Source: Sphingomonas spermidinifaciens (lineage in GTDB: Bacteria > Pseudomonadota > Alphaproteobacteria > Sphingomonadales > Sphingomonadaceae). Taken from it: 64,000 bases of DNA. The position numbers and the translations under genes are program-made. The stretch's first letter is position 1, and the number at the start of each line of letters is the position of its first letter. Below the pieces are notes generated by a model that was not told where the DNA came from, did not search any database, and saw only the letters and a list, made by a program, of their open reading frames with translations. Where the stretch lies: positions 434,001-498,000 of the forward strand of contig NZ_NWMW01000002.1 in assembly GCF_002351485.1 (NCBI RefSeq), given 5' to 3'. Positions 1 through 8,302 of this stretch are shown here, piece by piece.

Positions 1-296
1 TGCTTGACAAGATCCATGGCCGCCATCCGCAGATGGTGCTGCTGCACGGCGCTTCGCGAACCGGTGCCGAGCACATCTCAGCCCTTTGGGCACGCGAGCG
101 CAAGGTGCCGCAGGTGCCGTGTCCACCCGATTTCTCGAAACACAGCCGTGGATCTGCGCCGTTCAAGCGCAACGATCAGGTGATCGGCCTGATGCCCCGC
201 GGTATCATCATCTTCCCCGGCGGCGGCATCCAGGACAATCTGTTCGACAAGGCACGCAGCGCCGGTATCCCGGTCATCGATCACCGGCGGGAATGA
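1..296 (+). CDS. DUF2493 (SLOG-fold, YspA-like) protein, C-terminal part
   Basis: The frame is open from the left edge, so the N-terminus lies outside the window. The visible 97 or so residues contain LLHGASRTGAE near the start and FPGGGIQDNL near the end. These glycine-rich nucleotide-binding-type loops are typical of the DUF2493 / YspA, cpYpsA-related SLOG family. Proteins of this family occur often on sphingomonad plasmids and integrative elements and are presumed to bind a nucleotide or nucleotide-derived ligand, but no reaction can be assigned. The gene stops about 185 bp before the next small plus-strand gene. The family call is good; the function is unknown. Confidence 0.75.
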   Translation, partial: LDKIHGRHPQMVLLHGASRTGAEHISALWARERKVPQVPCPPDFSKHSRGSAPFKRNDQVIGLMPRGIIIFPGGGIQDNLFDKARSAGIPVIDHRRE

Positions 297-480
297 TCGC
301 CGCCTTCAACCCGGCCGAAGCCGGGCGTTCCGTCCTGGGCCCGCGCCGGCGCGGCGCAACCTGGGCCTTCGGCGCCAGGTCCGCCACTTCGTTGCGGCCC
401 GCCGGGTGCGCCCCGCCTCCTGTCGCGGTCCCGCGCCGTCTCTCCCCCGGCTTCGGTCGGCATGCGACAGGAGAATGATC

Positions 481-687
481 ATGAACCGCGAACTTCGCAG
501 ATTGCGCAATGCCCTCGACGCCATGCCCGATCCCGAGCGTCAGGTGTTCGATCGCGCACGTTACCGCGACCTCGACTATTTCCAGATCGCGGCCGAACTC
601 GGCATCACCGTCGCCGAGGTCGAGCGGCGCCTAGGGTCCGCCATGGCTCATCTCATAGAGTTTCGCGACGTCCCGAGGGAACATTGA
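481..687 (+). CDS. Small sigma-70 region 4-like DNA-binding protein
   Basis: This 68-residue protein starts at the ATG after a clear GGAGA ribosome site. It is essentially one helix-turn-helix: PERQVFDRARYRDLDYFQIAAELG resembles the sigma region 4 that contacts the -35 box (only part quoted: DLDYFQIAAELGITVAEVERR). Region 2 is absent, so it cannot act as a complete sigma factor and may instead be a stand-alone regulator. It lies 25 bp upstream of the nucleotidyltransferase-HEPN gene and may be co-transcribed with it. Regulation of that neighbour is inference from position only. Confidence 0.7.
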   Translation: MNRELRRLRNALDAMPDPERQVFDRARYRDLDYFQIAAELGITVAEVERRLGSAMAHLIEFRDVPREH

Positions 688-712
688 GGAAACGGCCAGC
701 CACAGCTAGGAA

Positions 713-1624
713 ATGATCATGCGCGTCGATCTCGACCATCTTCCCGAAGTCCAGCAGGCCGAGCTCGCGCGCGTGCGCGACACGCTGATGGCGGAGTTCG
801 CGCAGGCGATCTCGACCAGCACCCAGCCTTGGAAGAAGAACGGCAAAATCCTCAAGATCATCCTGTTCGGCAGCTATGCGCGCAACGACTGGGTCGATGA
901 GCCGGAAAACGGATATCAGTCCGACTTCGACCTGCTCGTGATCGTCAGCCACGAGGACCTGACCGATGTCGCCGCCTACTGGTATATCGCGGAGGACAAG
1001 ATCCTCCACGATCCCACGGTCCAGCGGCCGGTCAACATCATCGTCCACACCCTCGACGAGGTGAACAAGGCGCTCCAGCGCGGCGAGTATTTCTGGGTCG
1101 ATATCGTTCGGGACGGGGTGGTCTTGTACGAGCTGCCGCAGCATGCGCTGGCGGCGCCGAAGCCGCTGACGCCTGCGGCTGCGCTGGCGATGGCGCTGGG
1201 ATACTTTGATCGATGGGTCCCGAGCGTTGATGCCTTCATTCGAGGCGCGAACTACGCCAAAAACGACGGTGATCTGAACAAGGCTGCGTTCGACCTCCAC
1301 CAAGCAACGGAACGACTTTACATATGCTTCTTGCTCGTGCGCACGCTATATTTTCCAAGGTCGCACAACATCAAATTTCTGCGATCGCTCTCGGAGGATA
1401 AGGACCCGCGGCTCGTCGATGCATGGCCGCGTACTTCCAGAATTGATCGCCGTCGCTTCGAGTTGCTCAAGCGCGCTTACGTCGAGGCGCGTTACTCGCC
1501 GAGTTACGAGATCAGCGTCGAGGACCTTGATGCCTTGACGGTGGCGGTCAGGCAACTCCGAGACATCGTGGAAGCACTGAGTCTGGAGCAGCTGGAAATG
1601 CTCCGGTCAGAAGCCGGCGCTTGA
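713..1624 (+). CDS. Nucleotidyltransferase (MNT) - HEPN fusion protein
   Basis: The 303-residue protein has an N-terminal polymerase-beta-like nucleotidyltransferase domain (about residues 30-130) with LFGSYARNDW followed by SDFDLLVIV, i.e. the GS...DxD signature. The C-terminal half (about 155-290) is helical, with FDLHQATERLYICFLLV, as in HEPN domains. In separate MNT/HEPN pairs the HEPN protein is an RNase toxin and MNT neutralises it by AMPylation or polyadenylylation; here both are in one chain. Two ATGs (713 and 719) are possible starts. The neighbours suggest an accessory region. Toxin, defence or housekeeping roles remain open, and no catalytic RxxxxH could be placed with certainty. 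Confidence 0.8.
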   Translation: MIMRVDLDHLPEVQQAELARVRDTLMAEFAQAISTSTQPWKKNGKILKIILFGSYARNDWVDEPENGYQSDFDLLVIVSHEDLTDVAAYWYIAEDKILHDPTVQRPVNIIVHTLDEVNKALQRGEYFWVDIVRDGVVLYELPQHALAAPKPLTPAAALAMALGYFDRWVPSVDAFIRGANYAKNDGDLNKAAFDLHQATERLYICFLLVRTLYFPRSHNIKFLRSLSEDKDPRLVDAWPRTSRIDRRRFELLKRAYVEARYSPSYEISVEDLDALTVAVRQLRDIVEALSLEQLEMLRSEAGA

Positions 1625-2014
1625 GCGAACTCAGTTTGAAGAGTGCTGGCGTTTCGCGCCTGCAGCGCGACCGCGCTCTATGCCGCTGCGCGGCACCGAG
1701 CCCCTCAGGATCTCGGCCGCCAAGGGCGGTGACGACCACGAACGCGGCAAGGTCCGCTTTGCGCCCCAACATCAGTCATTCAGCCAACCGCGAGAATATC
1801 TCAGAAGCGGACGTTGCCAAACCTCTGCGCTTAGGAGCTTTATGCGCGCTTCGGGCTCGATTACATGCCTGCGCGGCCAAATGTGTCAGCATTCCTGCGA
1901 GCCCGCCAGCTGGCGAGGAGGGCAAGTGCTTCACGCGGGAGGGGGGGGATGGATCGGCTGCGCCGCGGCGATCGCTCGCCTAGCCCCCGTTACACTCCCC
2001 GCGGTCCGTAAGCT
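1625..2014. other. Gene-free stretch between the MNT-HEPN and SEC-C genes
   Basis: Open frames here are short, low in complexity and lack ribosome sites. The MNT-HEPN gene and the minus-strand SEC-C gene converge on this segment, so it should hold their transcription ends, but no convincing terminator hairpin with a T-run was found. Confidence 0.4.
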
Positions 2015-3472
2015 CTATCGGCCGCAGCACTTTTTGTACTTCAAGCCAGAGCCACAGACGCAGAGTTCGTTTCTTCCTACTTTGGCGCGTACTCCGGGTT
2101 TCACAGTCGCCCTCGGAAACTCGGAGATTGTGCGTTTGGTCGCCTGCATCTGCGGTGTCCGAAAAAACCTCAGCTCCTCGTTTGCAGCCTCGTAGTATGC
2201 CCGTCGCTCTGCGTTCCAGTCGTCAAATTCCATAAGAAGCAAATCTTCGGAATTTGTTTTGCCTGCGAATTTCGGCGCGTCAGTCGCAATGCCGATCACT
2301 CTCTTAATAGCCGGCATTCTGAGCTTAGCGGCGCCACACGCGATCTCAAGCATGCCGGAACGTACCTCCCGATAGGCCTCTGAATTTCGAAGATCATCTG
2401 ACGCTTTGAGCTGGAGGAATACGTACACCGTGCCTTCGTAGAATGAGGGCATCAGCGAGACGTTCCTAACCAGCGGCTCGTCAGATTCCGGGAAGTTTCT
2501 TATCGACTTCAGCATGAAGTCCGAAAGGCCGCGCCGAGAAAAACGCGGCTCCATAGCCATGAAATGCAAGGCGCTCTTGCCGTGGAAAGGCTGGCTGTTC
2601 CCGCCGAGCACACCGTTGAGGGCGTTGTTGGAGGTGATCTGTAGCAAGCGATCCCAGAAATACGAAGTTTGGTTGGCTGCTCTCCGCCGGGCATACGGCT
2701 CACTGCGTTCGAAATTGAACCACTCGCCCTCACCGATATGAACCGTATCGAACGCGTCGTGCGTGCCGATCATGTGACGGTTTTTCGTCTCGTCAAAATT
2801 GAGAAAGTAGTGGGCGATGACATCCTCTTCCCCGCAGTATGAAAGGGCGTGACGCCGTATCGCATCCAGTTTGGCATCCAGATACGCAGTGAAATCGAAA
2901 ATCGTATCGAGCTCGTTCAGGGCGATTTCCAAATTCTCTGTATCGAGAATGTGGACGGGGTGTTCCCGATCAATCTGCACGAAAAACGGGTGATCGAACC
3001 GTTCGTCTTTCTTGTCGTAGGAGATCGCCAAGCTACCCAACACGTTTGCCGGAGAGGCTCGTTTGCAAGCCTCTTTCACGCCATGTGCGACAACGATCTT
3101 GTGACACCGCATCTGGCTAAGATCGATCGGGATAGGGAACCGCTGGTTCTTCTGAGGATCCAGATAGATCGATCGCCCTGAGCGAATGTATCTCTCTGCA
3201 CCATGGGCGGTGGCAACCTGCTTCTCGATGACTTCCTTGCGCCAGCGCTTCCAGGCTAGATCAACGTCTTCGGGATTTTGGTCAAATCTCCTATTTTCTC
3301 GGTCGAAGAAAATCAGAACGTCATTCTGAAAGACGACGAGTAGGTCGCAGAGTTCTTTTCCGTCTTCGCGGCACGGATTGGGATAACTCCAAAGGCGCAA
3401 AAAGGTGCGGTCGCACAATTCCGCCAGTAGGCGCTCGGTGGGCGACACTCCTTGAGATTTTAAGATGGCCAT
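2015..3472 (-). CDS. Uncharacterised 485-aa protein with C-terminal SEC-C zinc motif
   Basis: The last 20 residues are a textbook SEC-C motif (GRNELCVCGSGLKYKKCC), a zinc-binding module first seen in SecA; nothing else here resembles SecA. Near the N-terminus (about residues 40-70) the sequence CDLLVVFQNDVLIFFDRE, followed by a W-rich stretch, has the spacing of an acidic residue then a beta-hairpin with D/E, as in restriction-endonuclease-like (NERD or Mrr-like) folds. The downstream gene of its neighbour at 3667-4887 has a similar motif. It is the last gene of three on the minus strand. A nucleic-acid-degrading or defence role is inference; the SEC-C motif is seen directly. Confidence 0.75.
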   Translation of the reverse strand: MAILKSQGVSPTERLLAELCDRTFLRLWSYPNPCREDGKELCDLLVVFQNDVLIFFDRENRRFDQNPEDVDLAWKRWRKEVIEKQVATAHGAERYIRSGRSIYLDPQKNQRFPIPIDLSQMRCHKIVVAHGVKEACKRASPANVLGSLAISYDKKDERFDHPFFVQIDREHPVHILDTENLEIALNELDTIFDFTAYLDAKLDAIRRHALSYCGEEDVIAHYFLNFDETKNRHMIGTHDAFDTVHIGEGEWFNFERSEPYARRRAANQTSYFWDRLLQITSNNALNGVLGGNSQPFHGKSALHFMAMEPRFSRRGLSDFMLKSIRNFPESDEPLVRNVSLMPSFYEGTVYVFLQLKASDDLRNSEAYREVRSGMLEIACGAAKLRMPAIKRVIGIATDAPKFAGKTNSEDLLLMEFDDWNAERRAYYEAANEELRFFRTPQMQATKRTISEFPRATVKPGVRAKVGRNELCVCGSGLKYKKCCGR

Positions 3473-3666
3473 CGCGGATCATATCACGGCTTAAGCCTCA
3501 CGTTCCAATGATTACGGCATACGTGTCAGCAACGGAACCAATCTTATTGCTGACTGGTGCCCCGCGCGACGGAGCTGCGTTAAAGCAGGCGTGACGGCTG
3601 CAAGTCGATCCCTTGCGCCATTGCATTCAACAAGTTTTACCGCAATTGTTACGCGGAAGGACAGCT

Positions 3667-4887
3667 TCAGGAAGCGAATGACTTGAAGAAGAAGCCATCC
3701 ATGGACTTCTCCGTCACCGGTCGGAAGGGATTGTTCTTCGACAGCCTGTCCTCGAGTTCAGGATCCGACTGCCAGGGAAATTCGAGCAAGCCCCAATCGA
3801 TTTGGACGAACTCACCATCCCTCGAAATCTGGATGCCCACCGCTTTGGATGTGTGCGCCAGATACTTCGCAGCCTGCGTCAAATTGCTCAGGCCTGTGGT
3901 GCGCACGCGCACCCCCTCTGATCCGGTTGAGGGCAGTTCCGGGGCAAGAGGCGCGATCATGAAGGTACAATCATTCTCAGGGAAGGTCAGCCTGAACGGA
4001 CGAGCGAAATTCTTCGCTGCGGTGGCCTCCAGGGACTTTGTTACCCGCAATTTGACCTCGCGCCAGACAGAACGCGGCGATCGAGCGAACTCTCGCAGGA
4101 TTTTGTAATAGTCGTACGGCGCATCCGCTCGTTCGATATGACTGTGGAGAGTGCCGAGCAGGCCCGAGAGATCGAAGCTCTCGGTATCTTGCACCAACCG
4201 CTCAAGAATTTCGTGCGAGCCCGGTGTCGGCATTGCTTCCTCATTGAGGAAGGCCCCGATGATATCCGACTCCTCAACCGAGACGCCCGCTTCGCGAAGC
4301 CGCGGCGTCACCTCCTCACGATACTCAAAATAACGCGCGATATCCTCTGGTACCCTCAAGGTTTCGAGAATGCCCGAATAGTCGTTCACGGGGAGGAGGT
4401 GGATGAAGCTTCCGGTGCTCTTGCTGATGTGATAATGCATCCGCCAGCAATCTTCCGGCAGCGCAGGGGCGGGAAGGAAAACGACTATCTTCGTGATAGT
4501 TCGCAGATGTGCACGTTCGATCTCGAACGAATGGCCATGCTCATTGGTAATTCGAATCCTCGGATTCTCGTCGAGATACCGTTGCGAATCGCGAATCTGG
4601 CTCGTAGCCTTCTTGATGATCTTTTTCTCGAACCAGTTTCGCTCGGCTATTGGATCGGAAGTCGGATTATCGCGCTGCTTCAGCTGCAGGATATAGGCCC
4701 GGTCGCCGAACCACACTAGATTGTCCGCCAGCTCAAGCTCCTTGTCCGGTGTCGGGGAGAACTTGTTGCGGGCGAATGTGAATTCCCGCCAGAATGCGAG
4801 ACTGTTCAGCTGGGCGATATGTTCTTCAAGGGTCACAGGAGCGACTGTAGTCGCCCGGGCCCACGAACCGGAAGAGGCTAGTCCCAT
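3667..4887 (-). CDS. Uncharacterised 406-aa protein, nuclease-like N-terminus
   Basis: The start is set at the ATG at 4887 (residues MGLASSG...). The reading frame stays open upstream to 5388, but that part overlaps the convincing gene at 4974-5828 and has low-complexity, arginine-rich composition, so it is rejected. Around residues 45-75 LADNLVWFGDRAYILQLKQR shows a D-x(n)-QLK pattern typical of PD-(D/E)xK-like nuclease cores; a helical arginine/lysine-rich segment follows. No transmembrane segments or signal peptide are seen. It sits between a SEC-C protein and a 284-aa protein on the same strand, 87 bp from the latter, and is likely co-transcribed. Function unassigned. Confidence 0.65.
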   Translation of the reverse strand: MGLASSGSWARATTVAPVTLEEHIAQLNSLAFWREFTFARNKFSPTPDKELELADNLVWFGDRAYILQLKQRDNPTSDPIAERNWFEKKIIKKATSQIRDSQRYLDENPRIRITNEHGHSFEIERAHLRTITKIVVFLPAPALPEDCWRMHYHISKSTGSFIHLLPVNDYSGILETLRVPEDIARYFEYREEVTPRLREAGVSVEESDIIGAFLNEEAMPTPGSHEILERLVQDTESFDLSGLLGTLHSHIERADAPYDYYKILREFARSPRSVWREVKLRVTKSLEATAAKNFARPFRLTFPENDCTFMIAPLAPELPSTGSEGVRVRTTGLSNLTQAAKYLAHTSKAVGIQISRDGEFVQIDWGLLEFPWQSDPELEDRLSKNNPFRPVTEKSMDGFFFKSFAS

Positions 4888-4973
4888 GTCGGGAAATGCA
4901 ACGACCCCGTCCGAACGAGGGTTCCGTGACGCCTGTGGACGTCCGAAGGCCCAAGTCCTCGTCCGCGGGACCT

Positions 4974-5828
4974 TCAATATTCGGTTTTGGCGTAGGCGGG
5001 GATAGTGAAGCGCTGCACATAGGGCACGGAGCGCGAGCGGTTCATTGCATCCCAGTACATGTTGCGGGCTACGGGCGCCTCGATCGCGGGCGGCACGTGA
5101 TAGCCATATCTTGGATAGAGTTCTGTCCAGTCCTCCTTGCGATGCCAGGAGCGCCCGAATTCGGGCTGGAGATACCAGTATATCTCCCAGCGGATATTGT
5201 TGAGCAGCTCGGCGATATGGCTGGCATGATAGGGGAAGATGCCGGTCGCGAACCATTCGTTGAAACTGGGGATCGCGAGATAGCCCTGATCCTCCGTGAT
5301 CGGATTGCCGGCGGCGGCCAACAGCTCGCGCACGCGCTTCACATTCGCCTCCAGCCTCGCCAGGTTGTGCTTCGCGATGTCCCCGCAAATCTTGATGTAT
5401 TGCAGCCGGCTCACCCTGACGTCGCAGACCACATCGATGTCGCTGAGATTGACCCCTTCGGTCACGAACTCGTGCTCGAGCCAGATCGCGAACGCCTCGA
5501 CCGCCGCGCGCAAACCCGATACATCAAGGCCAAGGATTGGATTGTTGCAAACCTGCCGGAGGTGAAACAGGAATGTCCTATTCGAGGCCGTGGTATTGCT
5601 CGGCGGCTCCTGCAGGCCGAGCGGGATCGGCCGGCCGCTGAAACCGCGTGTCTGCGACAGGAAATCCGCGAGCAGGATCAGGTAAAGCTGACAGTGCTGG
5701 CCGCTCGGAAACCATAGGTTGGAGAGCTCGGATCGGTCGGTCTTCTCGAAGATGGCCCAATTGACCATCCCGTCAATCATCTCCCAGGCGCTGTTGAGGA
5801 TGACCGCTTCGCGTTCCGTGTCGTTCAT
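4974..5828 (-). CDS. Uncharacterised 284-aa helical protein
   Basis: This is the first gene of a three-gene minus-strand group. The protein is predicted to be mostly helical, with the segment YIKICGDIAKHNLARL near residue 150, a pattern reminiscent of HEPN-type or Cthe_2314-like helical proteins; that resemblance is weak. A tryptophan/tyrosine-rich C-terminal third (NNIRWEIYWYLQPEF) follows. The start at 5828 is preceded by GGGAGC. No enzyme motif was recognised. Because it is followed by two nuclease-like genes it may belong with them as a functional unit, which is inference from order and strand only. Confidence 0.65.
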   Translation of the reverse strand: MNDTEREAVILNSAWEMIDGMVNWAIFEKTDRSELSNLWFPSGQHCQLYLILLADFLSQTRGFSGRPIPLGLQEPPSNTTASNRTFLFHLRQVCNNPILGLDVSGLRAAVEAFAIWLEHEFVTEGVNLSDIDVVCDVRVSRLQYIKICGDIAKHNLARLEANVKRVRELLAAAGNPITEDQGYLAIPSFNEWFATGIFPYHASHIAELLNNIRWEIYWYLQPEFGRSWHRKEDWTELYPRYGYHVPPAIEAPVARNMYWDAMNRSRSVPYVQRFTIPAYAKTEY

Positions 5829-6166
5829 GGCAGCTCCCTGGTTCGAACGAGAGGGCAGGATATCCGAATCTCAGCCTTCAAGTATCCAGCGCAGATACCC
5901 GCACCGGCGCATAGCTTTGATGTTGTGGCCAATGCGAGATGAGGGGGCCCGCCCCCAATTAGAAGTCGGCAGCTCAATGGCTAGATGATGAATGTCGGCT
6001 ATGCCGGCCGCGGAACCTGGAAGCCGACAGACCGGTCTCGGCCCACTTCCGGTCGTTCAGTGCATCACCTGAATGATCGACCGCTTTCGGTACGCCTTCA
6101 ACCGGCGAGGGACGACTGAAAGTGGGTCAATGGACATGCGCGCGATCTGAGGCATTTGTGCCCTTG
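5829..6166. other. Intergenic region with divergent promoters presumed
   Basis: The segment separates the minus-strand gene at 4974-5828 from the plus-strand transporter. It holds no coding-like frame. The in-frame extension of the transporter to 6122 is not supported because the extra residues are polar and lie before the first membrane helix. Confidence 0.35.
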
Positions 6167-7963
6167 ATGCTGACGCTCCCCCAGATGCTCTCGATCGCTA
6201 CCCTACTCGGGATGATGGGGCTCTTTATGTGGGGGCGGTTTCGCTACGACGTGACCGCGATCATTGCGCTGCTGGCAGCGCTGGGGCTGGGCATCGTCAA
6301 GCCTGCGGATGCGTTCAAGGGCTTCTCCGACGACATCGTCATCATTGTGGGGTCTGCGCTCGTCATTTCGGGTGCGGTTCAGCGGTCGGGGGTGATCGAG
6401 CGGGCGCTTCGGCGGCTCGCCCGGCGCGTCACGCGGGTAAGGAGCCAGCTTCTCGTCCTCACTGCCTCGGTCGGGTTCGCGAGCGCGATCGTCAAAAATA
6501 TCGGTGCGTTGGCGATGCTGATGCCCGGAGCGTTCCAGATGGCGAAGAAGAACGACGCCAGCCCCTCGGTCTTCCTGATGCCGATGTCGTTCGCGGCGCT
6601 GCTCGGCGGATTGATGACGCTGGTCGGCACGTCGCCCAACATCATCGTCAGCCGATCGCGCGAGCAGATGACGGGGGCGCCGTTTGGCATGTTCGACTAT
6701 ACCCCGGTCGGCCTCGGGTTGTTCGTCATCGGCCTGATCTACCTGCGTTTCGCCTATCGGCTGCTCCCGCGCGGCCGGCGGGCGGCGCCGACGATGGGGG
6801 AGGCACTCGACGTTACCGGCTATGTGACCGAGGTCGTCCTGCCCGCCGAATCGCCCGCGGTGGGTGAGACGGTGCGTGAATTCCTGGACCGGCACGAGGG
6901 CGAGGTCTCGATCACCCGTATCTTGCGCGCCGGCATCCGCAGCTTTCCCGAGCCTGGTACCCAACTGCACGAGGGCGACACGCTGATCCTCGGCGGCGAA
7001 CCCGATGCGCTCGAGCGTGTGATCGCGGGCGATCGCTTGGCCTATGAAGGCGAAGCACGCGACATGACGCGCGAGCGAAACGAAGGCGAGGGGGCCAGCG
7101 CCGGCGGCGAGATTGGCGTGATCGAGGCGGTCGTCAATTTCGGCTCGCGGCTCGAGGGGCAGACCGCGGGAGGGCTGGACCTTCAGCGCATCTATGGCGT
7201 GAATCTGATTGCGATGTCGCGGCGCGGCGAGCGATTGTCCCGGCGGCTTGCCAACATCGTCCTGCGCGCGGGCGACGTGATCGTCCTGCAGGGACCGTTA
7301 GAGGCGATGCCCGAGCGGCTGCGCGAACTCGGCTGCCTGCCGCTCGCCGAGCGCGACCTGCGGCTGGGATCGAAGCGTGCTCGGTGGTTGCCGATCTCGA
7401 TCCTGGCGGGCGCGATGTTCCTGACCGCGATGGGGTGGGTCCCGGTGGCGGTCGCCTTCTTCGCCGCCGCCGGCCTGGTCATCGCGACGGGCGCGATCAC
7501 CCCGCGCGAGGCGTATGACCATGTCGAATGGCCGATCCTCGTCATGCTTGGCGCGCTGATCCCGGTGTCGGACTCGCTGCGCACGACCGGCGCGTCGGAC
7601 GTGATCGCGACGCAGCTGGCCGGCGTCGCGGCGGCGCTGCCGCCATGGGGCGCGGTGGCGCTCATTCTTGCCGCAGCGATGGCGGTGACGCCGTTTCTCA
7701 ACAACGCCGCCACCGTCCTGGTGATGGCGCCGATCGCGGCGCAGTTTGCCGGTGACCTGGGCTATCGGCCCGAGGCGTTCCTGATGGCGACGGCGGTAGG
7801 AGCGGGCTGCGACTTCCTCACGCCGATCGGCCATCAGTGCAACACGCTGGTGCTGGGGCCGGGCGGCTACCGCTTTGGCGATTATGCGCGGCTGGGCGCC
7901 CCATTGTCGCTGCTGGTGCTTGTATTCGGCACACCGCTGATCCTGTTGTTCTGGCCGATCTGA
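6167..7963 (+). CDS. SLC13-family (divalent anion:Na+ symporter type) permease with RCK_C domains
   Basis: The ATG at 6167 gives a 598-residue inner-membrane protein beginning directly with a hydrophobic helix (TLPQMLSIATLLGMMGLFMW). Layout: membrane segments to about residue 205, two cytoplasmic TrkA-C/RCK_C-type domains (about 215-300 and 325-405, each with a GD-LIL or GDVIVL end motif), then membrane segments to the end. The signatures GTSPNIIVS and PFLNNAATVLV are typical of the SLC13/ArsB-like fold. Family members move sulfate, dicarboxylates or similar anions; the substrate cannot be read from sequence. The gene stands alone. Confidence 0.85.
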   Translation: MLTLPQMLSIATLLGMMGLFMWGRFRYDVTAIIALLAALGLGIVKPADAFKGFSDDIVIIVGSALVISGAVQRSGVIERALRRLARRVTRVRSQLLVLTASVGFASAIVKNIGALAMLMPGAFQMAKKNDASPSVFLMPMSFAALLGGLMTLVGTSPNIIVSRSREQMTGAPFGMFDYTPVGLGLFVIGLIYLRFAYRLLPRGRRAAPTMGEALDVTGYVTEVVLPAESPAVGETVREFLDRHEGEVSITRILRAGIRSFPEPGTQLHEGDTLILGGEPDALERVIAGDRLAYEGEARDMTRERNEGEGASAGGEIGVIEAVVNFGSRLEGQTAGGLDLQRIYGVNLIAMSRRGERLSRRLANIVLRAGDVIVLQGPLEAMPERLRELGCLPLAERDLRLGSKRARWLPISILAGAMFLTAMGWVPVAVAFFAAAGLVIATGAITPREAYDHVEWPILVMLGALIPVSDSLRTTGASDVIATQLAGVAAALPPWGAVALILAAAMAVTPFLNNAATVLVMAPIAAQFAGDLGYRPEAFLMATAVGAGCDFLTPIGHQCNTLVLGPGGYRFGDYARLGAPLSLLVLVFGTPLILLFWPI

Positions 7964-8302
7964 TGACCGGGGAACGCCGTCCGGGCTACCGGATCGACCC
8001 TAGCCTGCGTCGTCGACGGCGATGAACGAGCGTCCGATTACGGGCGGCGTAAAGGAAGCAATGGACGTCCGCATCTGGGTCAAAGCGGCAGAAAGCGGCC
8101 GGGCCCGACATGCCCAAACCAGAACGCTCGCGCGGGCGGTTTCGCTTACCGGACACAATTACTTCTTCAACCTTTAGCCGGCCAGTCGACAGCAAGCAGA
8201 CCTCGTTTCGACGCTGCAGGTAAGAACCGTCACTTGCTCGTCATTTTCAATCCATAGGCGATCGCCGAACGACGCGCATCGCGTCAGGGGAGGTCGCGCT
8301 TC
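7964..8302. other. Intergenic region upstream of the RTX nuclease gene
   Basis: No coding-like frame on either strand. It should contain the promoter of the large secreted nuclease gene; no sigma-70 boxes were convincing. The ribosome site GGGGAGGT lies about 10 bases before the ATG at 8303. Confidence 0.35.

Noticed and set aside
4888..5388. N-terminal extension of the gene at 3667-4887 to a 573-aa protein
   Set aside because: The added 167 residues overlap the convincing gene at 4974-5828 in another frame and have low-complexity, arginine-rich composition; the ATG at 4887 fits better.
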